DNA from: a virus
Length of the DNA: 36,727 nt
Direction: 5' to 3' (one strand)
Virus record (IMG/VR): IMGVR_UViG_3300020172_002273
Span: 1 to 36,727 of that record
Below are positions 8,593 through 16,937 of this stretch, piece after piece. The position numbers and the translations under genes were made by a program. The notes under the pieces were generated by a model, which did not search any database, was not told the origin of the DNA, and worked only from the letters and a program-made list of their open reading frames with translations. Within the stretch, counting starts at the first letter, position 1. Every line of letters begins with the position of its first letter.

Positions 8593-11022
8593 TTACGAAC
8601 CACAACCTTCACATTCAAAAGGTGAATCTGTTGGTCTTGATGGGTTAACCATCTCTACCACTTCCTCCTCTTGATTATTTTGGTTGTATGAAGCACTTTG
8701 TACCTCTTTGGTTTCAACTGTGGGTTTCGCTGTTGAGGTATCAATACCTAAACCTTTTAATGGGTCAACAGCCGCTCTGGTTCTAAGATAATACATACCA
8801 GTTTTCAAACCAAGTTTCCACCCATACAAATGGGCCGCCAAAACTTTGGTTTTGTTTGCATTATCAATAAATAAATTTAATGATTGCGATTGGTCAATAT
8901 ATATTGACCTGTTTGCCGCCATGGTTAATATTCGTTTTTGTGACATTTCCCAAACTGTTTTGTAAACTTCTTTTACATCAACAGGTATTTCAGGGATGTT
9001 TTGTACCGAACCATTTTCCATGATTAATTTTTTCTTTAATTCATCTGACCACAAACCTCTTTCAAGTAATTCATTAACTAAGTGTTTGTTGATTACGATA
9101 AACTCACCACCCAAAGTTCTTCTTGAGTATAGGTTTGATGTAAATGGTTCAAACGCTTCGTTATTACCGAGGATTTGCGCGGTTGACGCGGTTGGCATCG
9201 GAGCAACCAATAAAGAATTTCTAACACCGAATTTTACGATTTCTTTTCTTAATGATTTCCAATCCCATCTACCACTTGTGTCTTTGTCCGTTTTACCCCA
9301 TAATTCGTATTGGAAAATTCCTTTTTCTATTGGAGACCCAACAATAGTTTCGTATGGACCGTGAACTTTTGCTAAATCTTTTGATGATGTTAAAGCGGCA
9401 AAGTAAACGGTTTCAAATATTTCCACTTGTAATTGGTCCGCTTTTTCACTTTCAAATGGTAAATCCAACATACAAAAAACATCGGCTAAACCTTGAACAC
9501 CTAAACCAACTGGCCTATGTCTCATGTTTGAATTTTTTGTTTCCTCTGTGGGGTAAAAATTCAAATCGATAACGTTGTTTAGGTTTTTTACTACTTGATA
9601 AACATACTCATAAAGAAGTTCGTGACTAAACTCTTTGTCGATAATGTATTTTGGTAATGCAATCGATGCGAGGTTACAAACTGCTTGTTCGGTTGGACTT
9701 GAATACTCAATAATTTCAGTACACAAGTTTGAAGATTTAATTGTACCTAAGTTTTTTTGATTTGATTTGTAATTGGCCGCATCTTTATATAACATATAAG
9801 GGGTGCCAGTTTCAATTTGTGCGGTCAAAATCGCGTCCATTAGCTTTCTCGCTTTCACCACTTTTCTTGCCCTACCTTCTTTTTCATATCTCTCATAGAG
9901 TTCAGTAAACTCTTGAGTGAAAGAAAATGGGTCGTCATAAACGTCTGATAATCCTGGCGCTTCGTCAGGTGAAAACAAAGACCAATCCCCATCTTCCTCA
10001 ACCCTTTTCATAAACAAGTTTGGTGTCCACATTGCCAAGAACAAATCTCTCGCTCTCATTTCTTCTTTACCGTGGTTTTTTCTCAAATCAATAAATTCAA
10101 ACACGTCTGAATGCCATGGTTCAAGATAAATTGCAAAAGAACCTTTTCTTTTTCCTCCTTGGTTAATCCACCTTGCAACTTCATTGTAAGTTTTCATCAT
10201 CGGAAGTAAACCATCGGATTCACCTCCTGTTCCCTTAATATAAGAACCTTTAGCCCTAACATCATGAACGTGAAGACCAATCCCCCCTGCCCATTTAGAA
10301 ATCTTAGCAACGTCTTTAATTGTATCAAACAAACCATCAATGTCATCGCCTTTATTTCCAATTAGGAAACAAGATGACATTTGTGGTCTACGGGTACCAG
10401 CGTTGAATAAAGTGGGTGTTGCATGTGTATAAAAATGTTGAGACAAATCATCGTAAATTCTCAATGCCATTTCTAAATCGCCATTACAAATACCCACAGC
10501 AACTCTCATATACATGTATTGTGGTCTTTCAACAATTCTTTGACCAATCTTCAAAAGGTAAGAACGTTCAAGAGTTTTGAATCCAAAATAATCAAAATCA
10601 AAATCTCTTTCTTGCACAACGGCACCATCTAAGGACTCTCTATTTTGAATTACAAATTGATAAACTTCATCTGAAATTAATGATGATTCTTTACCTGTTT
10701 TTGGTTCATTAAAAGAATAAAGTTCTTTGATACATTGGGAGAACTTTTTTGGTGTGGTTTTATGTAGGTTTGATACCGCTAATCTACCCGCTAATTTTGC
10801 GTAATCGGAATGGGTGGTAACCATAGACGCAGCCGTTTCTGCCGCTAAAGTATCTAATTCAGTAGTTGAAATACCGTCATAGATTCCTTGAGTCACCTTA
10901 AGTGTTACCAGTGTCGGGTCAATGTACTCTAAATTTAAATCATCACAGAAATATTGAATTCTTCTGGTGATTTTGTCATATCTCATTTCTTCCAATGAGC
11001 CGTCTCTCTTTTTTACTTTCAT
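8593..11022 (-). CDS. nrdA: Ribonucleoside-diphosphate reductase large subunit, class Ia, eukaryote-like
   Basis: Catalytic subunit that reduces ribonucleoside diphosphates to deoxyribonucleotides, supplying dNTPs for phage replication; 809 aa. An N-terminal ATP-cone (VKKRDGSLEEMRYDKITRRI, residues 3-22) is present, so ATP/dATP activity control is likely. Active-site residues are visible: Cys218 in SSCF, Asn432, Cys434 and Glu436 in NLCTE, Cys449 in AVCN, and the paired tyrosines 744-745 in GMYYLRTR. The C-terminal CEGC (804-807) is the redox-active cysteine pair. From memory, the sequence is much closer to the human RRM1 type than to E. coli NrdA, including the shared ending CGS; this NrdA subclass is also found in Bacteroidetes. 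The gene begins 7 bp after nrdB. A start at MKVKKRDG is well supported. Confidence 0.97.
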   Translation of the reverse strand: MKVKKRDGSLEEMRYDKITRRIQYFCDDLNLEYIDPTLVTLKVTQGIYDGISTTELDTLAAETAASMVTTHSDYAKLAGRLAVSNLHKTTPKKFSQCIKELYSFNEPKTGKESSLISDEVYQFVIQNRESLDGAVVQERDFDFDYFGFKTLERSYLLKIGQRIVERPQYMYMRVAVGICNGDLEMALRIYDDLSQHFYTHATPTLFNAGTRRPQMSSCFLIGNKGDDIDGLFDTIKDVAKISKWAGGIGLHVHDVRAKGSYIKGTGGESDGLLPMMKTYNEVARWINQGGKRKGSFAIYLEPWHSDVFEFIDLRKNHGKEEMRARDLFLAMWTPNLFMKRVEEDGDWSLFSPDEAPGLSDVYDDPFSFTQEFTELYERYEKEGRARKVVKARKLMDAILTAQIETGTPYMLYKDAANYKSNQKNLGTIKSSNLCTEIIEYSSPTEQAVCNLASIALPKYIIDKEFSHELLYEYVYQVVKNLNNVIDLNFYPTEETKNSNMRHRPVGLGVQGLADVFCMLDLPFESEKADQLQVEIFETVYFAALTSSKDLAKVHGPYETIVGSPIEKGIFQYELWGKTDKDTSGRWDWKSLRKEIVKFGVRNSLLVAPMPTASTAQILGNNEAFEPFTSNLYSRRTLGGEFIVINKHLVNELLERGLWSDELKKKLIMENGSVQNIPEIPVDVKEVYKTVWEMSQKRILTMAANRSIYIDQSQSLNLFIDNANKTKVLAAHLYGWKLGLKTGMYYLRTRAAVDPLKGLGIDTSTAKPTVETKEVQSASYNQNNQEEEVVEMVNPSRPTDSPFECEGCGS

Positions 11023-11029
11023 ACTCTAA

Positions 11030-12007
11030 TTAAAAATCTATGTCGTCAAATGATGTATCCATATCTTCAATAGATACGTTATTGTTTACTCCCGCTTTTT
11101 GATATTCCGCAACCCTTTTTTCGAAGAAGTTTGTTTTTCCTTGAAGTGCAATGTTTTGCATAAAATCAAATGGATTCTCAACGTTATAAACTTTAGAACA
11201 ATTTAAAGACATTAACAATCTGTCCGTTACAAATTCTAAATATTGAGACATTAAATCCGAGTTCATACCTATCAATTTTACAGGTAGTGCCTCTAAAATA
11301 AATTCTTTTTCAATTTCTAAAGCCCCACAGATAATGTCTTTAATTCTTTTTTCACTGAGTTTATTCTCGATGTGATTATTAAATAAATGACACGCAAAAT
11401 CACAGTGCATTCCTTCATCTCTTGAAATAAGCTCATTTGAAAAGGTTAAACCAGGCATTAAACCACGTTTTTTGAGCCAGAAAATAGAACAGAATGAGCC
11501 AGAAAAGAAAATACCTTCCACCGCGGCAAACGCTATGAGTCTTTCGGCGAATGTTCCTTTCTCAATATATTTTAGTGCCCACTCAGCCTTTTTCTTTACC
11601 GCCGGTATAGTGTCAATTGCGTTGAATAATTTACTTTGTTCTTGTTTGTCTTTGATATATGTGTCAATAAGTAATGAATATGTTTCACTGTGAATGTTTT
11701 CCATCATGATTTGAAATCCATAAAACATTTTCGCTTCGGTATACTGAACCGCGTTAACAAAATTCATTGCAATATTCTCATTCACAATACCGTCAGATGC
11801 TGCAAAAAAAGCCAACACATTTTTTATAAAATGTTGTTCATCTCCGTTTAGTTTATTTTCCCAGTCATAAATGTCTTGCGCTAAATCAATTTCTTCCGCA
11901 GTCCAAAAACACGCTTCTTGTTGTTTGTAGTACTTCCAAATGTCGTGGTGTTCGATTGGAAAAAGGACAAAACGTCCTGGATTTTCTTTTAAAATCTTCT
12001 CTATCAT
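11030..12007 (-). CDS. nrdB: Ribonucleoside-diphosphate reductase small subunit, class Ia, eukaryote-like
   Basis: Radical-generating beta subunit, 325 aa, partner of the NrdA encoded just downstream. The di-iron ligands and radical tyrosine can be placed: Asp72 (ASDG), Glu103 and His106 (ENIH), Tyr110, Glu164 (VEGIFF), Glu198 and His201 (RDEGMH). Long stretches such as [19 protein letters not shown] and [10 protein letters not shown] resemble the eukaryotic R2 protein very closely. The C-terminus ends in an acidic, aromatic tail (DTSFDDIDF), the type of tail by which R2 docks onto R1. There is a 14-bp gap after the helicase gene and a 7-bp gap before nrdA, so all three are in one operon. No Shine-Dalgarno is seen. 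Nothing is truncated. Confidence 0.97.
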   Translation of the reverse strand: MIEKILKENPGRFVLFPIEHHDIWKYYKQQEACFWTAEEIDLAQDIYDWENKLNGDEQHFIKNVLAFFAASDGIVNENIAMNFVNAVQYTEAKMFYGFQIMMENIHSETYSLLIDTYIKDKQEQSKLFNAIDTIPAVKKKAEWALKYIEKGTFAERLIAFAAVEGIFFSGSFCSIFWLKKRGLMPGLTFSNELISRDEGMHCDFACHLFNNHIENKLSEKRIKDIICGALEIEKEFILEALPVKLIGMNSDLMSQYLEFVTDRLLMSLNCSKVYNVENPFDFMQNIALQGKTNFFEKRVAEYQKAGVNNNVSIEDMDTSFDDIDF

Positions 12008-12021
12008 GGTGATAATAATTA

Positions 12022-13398
12022 TTAGTTTCGGTTTAAAGTTTCTTGTCTTTTAATGAACGCATCTTTTATTCTTTCAGAATTGTTCTTTTGTTTTTCTTCC
12101 TTGTGACCAAGGAGAGTTGTTTGAGACTCAGTATCAATGACTAATAGTCTATTATCAAACTTACAGTTTTGCCATATAATACCGTCACGACCGATTCTTG
12201 ACTTAAGTAATGTCATAGTCGCTAAATTGTGTTCTTTTTGTTCAATAGTTTTTCCTATAGAAAGAATCACGTGTGCAATTTGAGCCTTTTTGATTGACCC
12301 ACCCATTTGGTCACTATTTACAACCTCGGATGAAATTGATTCTCGGTTACCTTGAGTGGCCGTCCATATTACAATCCCAAATTCACTCGTCATTGACTCT
12401 AAACTTCTCATTACTGAACCTTCACCTTTCCATTCCTCACCAAAATTTGATTTTTCGGGACTAATACAATCTACATAGTCAATCACCAATAAATCAATTT
12501 TATTCCCTTCAGAAATTCTTTTTCTTAATCGAGATTTTATTTCAGATATAGTTACCGAATCACTTGGTAATTTTAAGATGTCCAAACTACCTTTACTTTG
12601 ACTCTGTACTTGAACAATTTTTTCTTTTACAAAATCTTTGTTTTCGGGTTGTTCATCAGGAGCAACACCGGACCATATTGTGTAATGTTTCTTTTTGATG
12701 TTATCGGGGTTATCTTCAAAGAAGATTTGAAGAACGTTATATCCGTGAAGATATGCTGTATTTGAGAAAAGAGATAGAATGGTGGTTTTACCCGTACCGG
12801 TTGGTGCAAGAATAACACCCAACTCACCGACACCTAATCCACCTTTTAGTGCAGAATCTAATCCTTCAATTCCGGTAGGTATTGGTTGTCTATTATCCTT
12901 TTCTAAAGCGGCGTCGATATTGTGGAACACATCCATAGATTCCTCGGGAGGTAATCCAACTTGAAGTGCTTTTTGAATAATACCCTCTATTTTGTGGTAC
13001 TCTTGAAATTTACCGTTTTCAATAATCGCGGTCACCATTTTGAGTTCTTTCTTTAAATTCTGTTGTTTACAGAAATTCAAAGCCTCCTCTCTAACCATAG
13101 GGTCTTCTTTGGTGTTTTCTTTGATATCATGGATGGTATCTAAGTGAATCCTGGCGGATTCTTGGGAACCTAATTCCAAAATTATTGTTTGAGACAAACT
13201 TTGGTAATCAGGTATATTTCCGTATTTCTGATAATATTCTTTTATGTGAGCAGTAATGAAACGAAAAGAACTATTATCAAAATATTTGCTATCGATTACG
13301 TCAATAATTTGCTCACCGTATTTTTTATCTTCAATAATTGATTTAATTAACGTTTGTTGAAATGACGCACCGAGGAATCCAAAATTTTTTTCTGACAT
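12022..13398 (-). CDS. 41: Replicative DNA helicase, DnaB / T4 gp41-like
   Basis: A 458-aa hexameric helicase of the DnaB/gp41 superfamily (T4 gp41 is 475 aa), which unwinds DNA ahead of the phage polymerase. The N-terminal part (1-150) is the helical domain that in this family contacts primase. The RecA-like core follows: [20 protein letters not shown] at 175-194, Walker [10 protein letters not shown] at 198-206, Walker [11 protein letters not shown] at 301-310, a TATQGNRES segment (346-354) in the sensor region, and GGS at 366-368. A C-terminal stretch [10 protein letters not shown] fits the arginine-finger region. It lies between the unknown 147-aa gene and nrdB. No separate primase (gp61) gene is recognisable in the window. 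Confidence 0.93.
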   Translation of the reverse strand: MSEKNFGFLGASFQQTLIKSIIEDKKYGEQIIDVIDSKYFDNSSFRFITAHIKEYYQKYGNIPDYQSLSQTIILELGSQESARIHLDTIHDIKENTKEDPMVREEALNFCKQQNLKKELKMVTAIIENGKFQEYHKIEGIIQKALQVGLPPEESMDVFHNIDAALEKDNRQPIPTGIEGLDSALKGGLGVGELGVILAPTGTGKTTILSLFSNTAYLHGYNVLQIFFEDNPDNIKKKHYTIWSGVAPDEQPENKDFVKEKIVQVQSQSKGSLDILKLPSDSVTISEIKSRLRKRISEGNKIDLLVIDYVDCISPEKSNFGEEWKGEGSVMRSLESMTSEFGIVIWTATQGNRESISSEVVNSDQMGGSIKKAQIAHVILSIGKTIEQKEHNLATMTLLKSRIGRDGIIWQNCKFDNRLLVIDTESQTTLLGHKEEKQKNNSERIKDAFIKRQETLNRN

Positions 13399-13411
13399 AG
13401 TTTTTAATTTA

Positions 13412-13855
13412 TTATAATTGGTAGTTTAAATAAGTTGTTTCCAAATCTCTAGATGATAAAATATCGGTTAAATCCGACAAGTATCTCTTTAAATATGGAC
13501 GAATGTCTACCGTGTATCTTACCTTTGGGTGGAAGATATCCGCGGGAAACATCCTTTGAATAAATACATCGTCACCCATCTTAATCTCCAATAGGAAATA
13601 CTCTTTTTCGTTTTGTTCTTCGGTTTCTGCAACCTCTAAACCGTAAAAATAATCACGATTTTCGTGTAGATAATCCAAAGTTTTTGTTTTCAAATCACTA
13701 CTAATATCATCACAAATATTTTTTATGTAGTAATGTAAATCCATGGAACGTCGCGACTTAGAATTATGTTCCCTAACGTTAAAGAAACGTTGACAAATAA
13801 TGTTTCCTTCTAATGTTAAAAGGAATTCAAACTTGGTTACTTCTTGGTTACTCAT
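13412..13855 (-). CDS. Conserved-looking unknown protein of the replication module (147 aa)
   Basis: I do not recognise a named family. The protein is 147 aa, soluble and charged, with two beta-rich segments (FEFLLTLEGNIICQRFFNVR at 9-28 and EYFLLEIKMGDDVFIQRMFP at 85-104) that resemble each other (each has an FLL or IQR/CQRFF pattern), separated by a helical region. This suggests an internally duplicated fold. It overlaps the RNase H gene stop by 8 nt and lies 13 bp before the helicase gene, so it is translated with the replication proteins. A role as an accessory replication or recombination factor is a guess from context only; it does not look like gp40, gp59 or gp61. Confidence 0.75.
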   Translation of the reverse strand: MSNQEVTKFEFLLTLEGNIICQRFFNVREHNSKSRRSMDLHYYIKNICDDISSDLKTKTLDYLHENRDYFYGLEVAETEEQNEKEYFLLEIKMGDDVFIQRMFPADIFHPKVRYTVDIRPYLKRYLSDLTDILSSRDLETTYLNYQL

Positions 13856-14870
13856 TGTCTTTGATTTTAATTAATTTTTTATTTTTTTCTTTTCTTGTTA
13901 ATCTTAAAAATGGATTGAGAAAGTTTATCCACGCATCGTCCGATTTTGGTAACAGTAAGAATATACCATCCTCCATCATCATCTTCATGGTGTTCTTGTA
14001 TGAACGACCCTCTGGGTCAATCAAATCATTTATTAGTGAGTTTATTGAGTCTCTTGCATCTTCAGTTAAGAAAGGATTCTCAAGACTTACAATACGACTA
14101 TTGACATCAAAAAATTCTTCACCTAAAACTCCGTATTTGGTTACTCCGGTCAAAAGATTTTTTACCAAACGATTATCATTGTCTTCCTCAAATAGATTAT
14201 TGAATCTATTGAGAATAAAATCAATACTTATCTCTTCTGTTTTAATCTCGGGAACCATTGTTATCAACCTACGTACACCCAAATTTTTAATGCCCGCAAT
14301 ATTATCAGACGGGTCTCCACATATCATTTTGACCAACTTTATGTTCTGTATAAGAATCTGTTCGTGGTCATAGACAAACATATCATTTGGTTGATACATT
14401 TTGCTATGAGATGGATTAAAGAGTTTGGTATTTTCTGAAACCAATTGTGTTAAATCCCCATCAGAAGAAAAAATTATTTTATTTTCTTTAGGTGAGTTTT
14501 GGGTATAATATGCTATCGAATCATCCGATTCACAGAATTCATATTCTCCTTGTCTAACAAAGAGTTCTTCTAAGTATTGTTTGATTCTATTTCTTTGTTT
14601 GCCATAAGAATGTAATTCTTCTTCTGACCTAATCCGAGATTTACGATTTTCTTTATATTGGTGGTAGAACCTTTTTCTAGTGATAGACCCATCTTGGCCA
14701 TCCCAAAAAACAACAATTTTATCTAATCGATGAATTTCAATTGTTCTTCTTAATGTGTTGATAAAATGATAAATCCCACCAATATGTTCTCCCTTATAAA
14801 AGTGATTTTTTAATCCAAAAAAACCAATAGTAAGTAAATTATCACCATCTACTAATAATACATTAGACAT
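13848..14870 (-). CDS. rnh: RNase H / 5'-3' exonuclease of the FEN-1 family (T4 Rnh-like)
   Basis: A 340-aa flap-endonuclease-family nuclease similar in size and layout to T4 RNase H (305 aa), which removes RNA primers and adjacent DNA from lagging-strand fragments. Metal-binding and catalytic motifs are visible: LLVDGDNLL (5-13), VVFWDG (53-58), the helical-arch segment KRFYHQYKENRKSRIR (66-81), ESDDSIAYY (114-122), SSDGDLTQLV (135-144) and GDPSDNIAGIKNLG (185-198), the last entering the helix-three-turn-helix DNA-binding region. The C-terminal part (200-340) is helical with a basic end. It sits directly after uvsX and before the unknown 147-aa gene. Identification is strong; whether it has flap or only exonuclease activity cannot be told from sequence. 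Confidence 0.92.
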   Translation of the reverse strand: MSNVLLVDGDNLLTIGFFGLKNHFYKGEHIGGIYHFINTLRRTIEIHRLDKIVVFWDGQDGSITRKRFYHQYKENRKSRIRSEEELHSYGKQRNRIKQYLEELFVRQGEYEFCESDDSIAYYTQNSPKENKIIFSSDGDLTQLVSENTKLFNPSHSKMYQPNDMFVYDHEQILIQNIKLVKMICGDPSDNIAGIKNLGVRRLITMVPEIKTEEISIDFILNRFNNLFEEDNDNRLVKNLLTGVTKYGVLGEEFFDVNSRIVSLENPFLTEDARDSINSLINDLIDPEGRSYKNTMKMMMEDGIFLLLPKSDDAWINFLNPFLRLTRKEKNKKLIKIKDNE

Positions 14871-14901
14871 TAATCATCACTCTTATAGGGTTAAACAAAA
14901 A

Positions 14902-15900
14902 TTAATCTTCTTCTTCGTAATCGTAAGTTGTTGATTCTGCTAAATCAAAATCGCTAACACCCAATTTCTCTTTCCAAAAATTTGAATGTTCTTTTTTATA
15001 CGTTTCTAACGCTTCTTTGGTGTCTGAAATGTATCCGTTATGAACTACAATAACTTTACCGTCTTTATAACCTAAACCGTTAACGTGGTTTTTAAGGATT
15101 GAAATTTTAGTTCTAACTGCATATGCAATCTTTCTACCATCTTTAACTGCGTCAATGTGGTTGATTCCTGATTTCTTTTGATTTCCGAAAAGGAAAACTA
15201 ATGCTGACGCTAACCAAAGAGCTTCACCACCTTTCGCTTTAATTTCAGGTTGACCAAATGGATTATCAGGTAATTCAACCCATGGCTGATTAACCACCAC
15301 CATTGTCAAGTAATATGGATTTTCTTTAGTTGGGTAATCTTCCTTTTTTGATTTTGTAATTCTCGCGTGAATACCCATACCTATTTTGTCAGAGAGTACA
15401 CTTGCGTTGTGTTGTTTACCACCTTTACCATCAAAGGTCATTTTACAAGGTATCGAACCAATAGAATCCCAACAGAATAAAATATGTCTCGGAATTTCAC
15501 CTTTTTCATGAGCTTCAATAACTTCGTTCATAAAATCAGTTGCTTGTTCGATGTATTCAAATGAATCGTTAAAAATGAAATCACCGACCCATTCTCCATC
15601 AGAGTTTTTCTCGGCTTGGAATCCTAGTTCAAGAGCATGTTCCCATTTCCATTTTCTTTCGGTTATGATTAAGACTGGTAAATGACCTTTCTTTTGTGCG
15701 TCAACCGCGGCTAAAATCATTGCGGTTGTTTTTGATGAGTTAGTATGTCCTAAAAACATATTAATGTTACCCATCACAGGACCTGGTAGCCCACACGCAT
15801 TATTAAACGCTTCACCACAGTAATAAAAATTCTCGTCCTTGTATTTTGTTTTAGTGGAGAATTTGGATATATAATCGAATTCTTTTTTCTTGATTGCCAT
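14902..15900 (-). CDS. uvsX: RecA-like recombinase, T4 UvsX-like
   Basis: Strand-exchange ATPase for recombination-dependent replication and repair, 332 aa from the ATG at 15900. An in-frame ATG at 15945 would add 15 residues, but it lies inside the terminator hairpin of the upstream gene, so the downstream start (MAIKKKEFDY) is preferred. The Walker A motif is GHTNSSKT (51-58), with Ser in place of the usual last Gly, as T4 UvsX also deviates there. Walker B is around HILFCWDS (139-146). NQPW near 204-207 and KAKGGEALW (221-229) fit the L1 and L2 DNA-binding loop regions. The C-terminus ends in an acidic tail (YDYEEED), typical for RecA-family regulation. It follows the gp32 gene with a terminator between. 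Confidence 0.93.
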   Translation of the reverse strand: MAIKKKEFDYISKFSTKTKYKDENFYYCGEAFNNACGLPGPVMGNINMFLGHTNSSKTTAMILAAVDAQKKGHLPVLIITERKWKWEHALELGFQAEKNSDGEWVGDFIFNDSFEYIEQATDFMNEVIEAHEKGEIPRHILFCWDSIGSIPCKMTFDGKGGKQHNASVLSDKIGMGIHARITKSKKEDYPTKENPYYLTMVVVNQPWVELPDNPFGQPEIKAKGGEALWLASALVFLFGNQKKSGINHIDAVKDGRKIAYAVRTKISILKNHVNGLGYKDGKVIVVHNGYISDTKEALETYKKEHSNFWKEKLGVSDFDLAESTTYDYEEED

Positions 15901-15921
15901 TGTATGAATAATATTTTTAAT

Positions 15922-15968
15922 TAAAAAAGAAGAACTTGGGCACAATATCTATGTATGTACCCAAGTTC
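15922..15968 (-). terminator. Terminator between the gp32 gene and uvsX
   Basis: A 9-bp stem GAACTTGGG (15960-15968, read on the minus strand) and CCCAAGTTC (15932-15940) with a 19-nt loop, followed by TTCTTTTTT on the minus strand. It starts just after the gp32 stop. It would let the gp32 mRNA be made in excess over the downstream genes, with read-through feeding uvsX. Confidence 0.85.
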
Positions 15969-15975
15969 ACTTTAA

Positions 15976-16830
15976 TTAGAACGGTAAATCATCGTCCCCT
16001 TCAGCGTCTTCTTGTGGGTCAAATTCGGGGGTTGAGGTCTTTACGGGAGCAACGGGTTTGGACATTTGAAACTCTTCTGTCGAGTTTGAAACATACTTAC
16101 CTGTGGTGGTATCCCATCTTGGGACTTCACCTTTAGCAACCATTTCTAAATATTCTTCTGGTTTTTTAGAGTATACATCACCCCAAACCAACTCGTCATT
16201 CAACCAAGTTTGTGCCACATCATTATCGGTATGTAGTGGTGATTGGTCCTCGGGAATTATTGAGGTGATACTTGTGTACTCTCTACCATTACCCGCTTTG
16301 GTAAGATTCAAATTGATAATCAAATCCCTACCTTTTTGTGGGTCGGTAATATCTCCTTTGTTTTTGAAAAGAGGGTAAATTTTGTCCAATACACCTTCAC
16401 TCTTAGTGTTGTGCTTGAATCTCCAAAATTTTACACCGTCTTGTTCTCTTTCTCTATCGATTACTTTGACAATATAAAATTTACGTGAGCGATACTGACG
16501 AGCTAAAACCTTGTCTTGTTCGTCTCCAGTCATCATAAGACCTTCGTAGACCTCGTTCAAGGGTGAACGTTTTCCGTCTTTACTTGGGTCATATAATTTA
16601 ATCCAATTACCGTCGACTTGTACTTCATGAAAGTACGCCTCTTTGAACGGTGAACCACCATCGTCAGATGGGAGTATTCTAATTCTTCTTTCACCACTTC
16701 TTTCACCTTTTGGTAACAGGGTGGTAAAATACTTTTTCATTCTATCCTCTTGGGATACCTTGTTTGCACTGCCGCCCGCGGCTTGTTTGTTTTTTTCGTA
16801 CTGTGCTAGTACTGATTCTACTGTTGACAT
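15976..16830 (-). CDS. 32: Single-stranded DNA-binding protein, T4 gp32-like with a bacterial SSB-type tail
   Basis: A 284-aa gp32-family protein (T4 gp32 is 301 aa), which coats ssDNA and organises the replisome. The N-terminal basic part carries KYFTTLLPKGERSGERRIRI (33-52), and the OB-fold region has the gp32-like pattern FHEVQVDGNWIKLYDPS and QYRSRKFYIVKVIDRER. There is no cysteine in the whole protein, so the zinc-binding site of T4 gp32 is absent. The C-terminus is acidic and ends in DDDLPF, the tip by which bacterial SSB recruits partner proteins. The gene has its own promoter (16853-16883) and a terminator at each side, consistent with high, separate expression. No Shine-Dalgarno is present. 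Confidence 0.92.
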   Translation of the reverse strand: MSTVESVLAQYEKNKQAAGGSANKVSQEDRMKKYFTTLLPKGERSGERRIRILPSDDGGSPFKEAYFHEVQVDGNWIKLYDPSKDGKRSPLNEVYEGLMMTGDEQDKVLARQYRSRKFYIVKVIDREREQDGVKFWRFKHNTKSEGVLDKIYPLFKNKGDITDPQKGRDLIINLNLTKAGNGREYTSITSIIPEDQSPLHTDNDVAQTWLNDELVWGDVYSKKPEEYLEMVAKGEVPRWDTTTGKYVSNSTEEFQMSKPVAPVKTSTPEFDPQEDAEGDDDLPF

Positions 16831-16850
16831 ATTATTTGTTTTTAAATTGT

Positions 16851-16866
16851 TAGAAATGTATTTCTA
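16851..16866. promoter_or_regulatory. Palindrome overlapping the gp32 promoter -7 box
   Basis: TAGAAATGTATTTCTA is a 7-bp inverted repeat (TAGAAAT / ATTTCTA) with a 2-nt centre. It covers the whole predicted -7 element and ends 20 bp before the gp32 start. The position is that of a repressor operator; in T4, gp32 is autoregulated at the mRNA level, so an RNA hairpin role is also possible. No binding protein is known from the window. Confidence 0.45.
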
Positions 16867-16883
16867 TGTAAAGTATAGACAAA
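16853..16883 (-). promoter_or_regulatory. Bacteroidetes-type promoter for the gp32 gene
   Basis: On the minus strand TTTG (16883-16880) is followed after 19 nt by TACATTTC (16860-16853), a 7 of 8 match to the Bacteroidetes -7 element TAnnTTTG with accepted spacing. It lies just after the upstream terminator and 23 bp before the gp32 ATG. This is the clearest host-type promoter in the window. Confidence 0.6.
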
Positions 16884-16918
16884 AAAAGTCAGATTACAAA
16901 ATCTGACTCTTCTTTTTT
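16881..16918. terminator. Bidirectional terminator before the gp32 gene
   Basis: A perfect 9-bp stem AGTCAGATT (16887-16895) and AATCTGACT (16900-16908) with a 4-nt loop, flanked by a run of seven T on the minus strand and a TCTTTTTTT run on the plus strand. It ends the structural transcript after the 124-aa gene and insulates the gp32 promoter, whose TTTG box partly shares the T run. Confidence 0.9.
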
Positions 16919-16937
16919 TAAAAAATATTTTCGAGGG

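Noticed and set aside
13813-14373. 186-aa plus-strand frame opposite the RNase H gene
   Set aside because: It lies wholly opposite strongly identified minus-strand genes, is of odd composition and has no motif; a shadow of an AT-rich coding strand.
15901-15945. Longer start for uvsX, adding 15 residues (MCPSSSFLIKNIIHT)
   Set aside because: The extension lies in the gp32 terminator hairpin and T tract, and the added residues have no family similarity; ATG 15900 gives the normal N-terminus.
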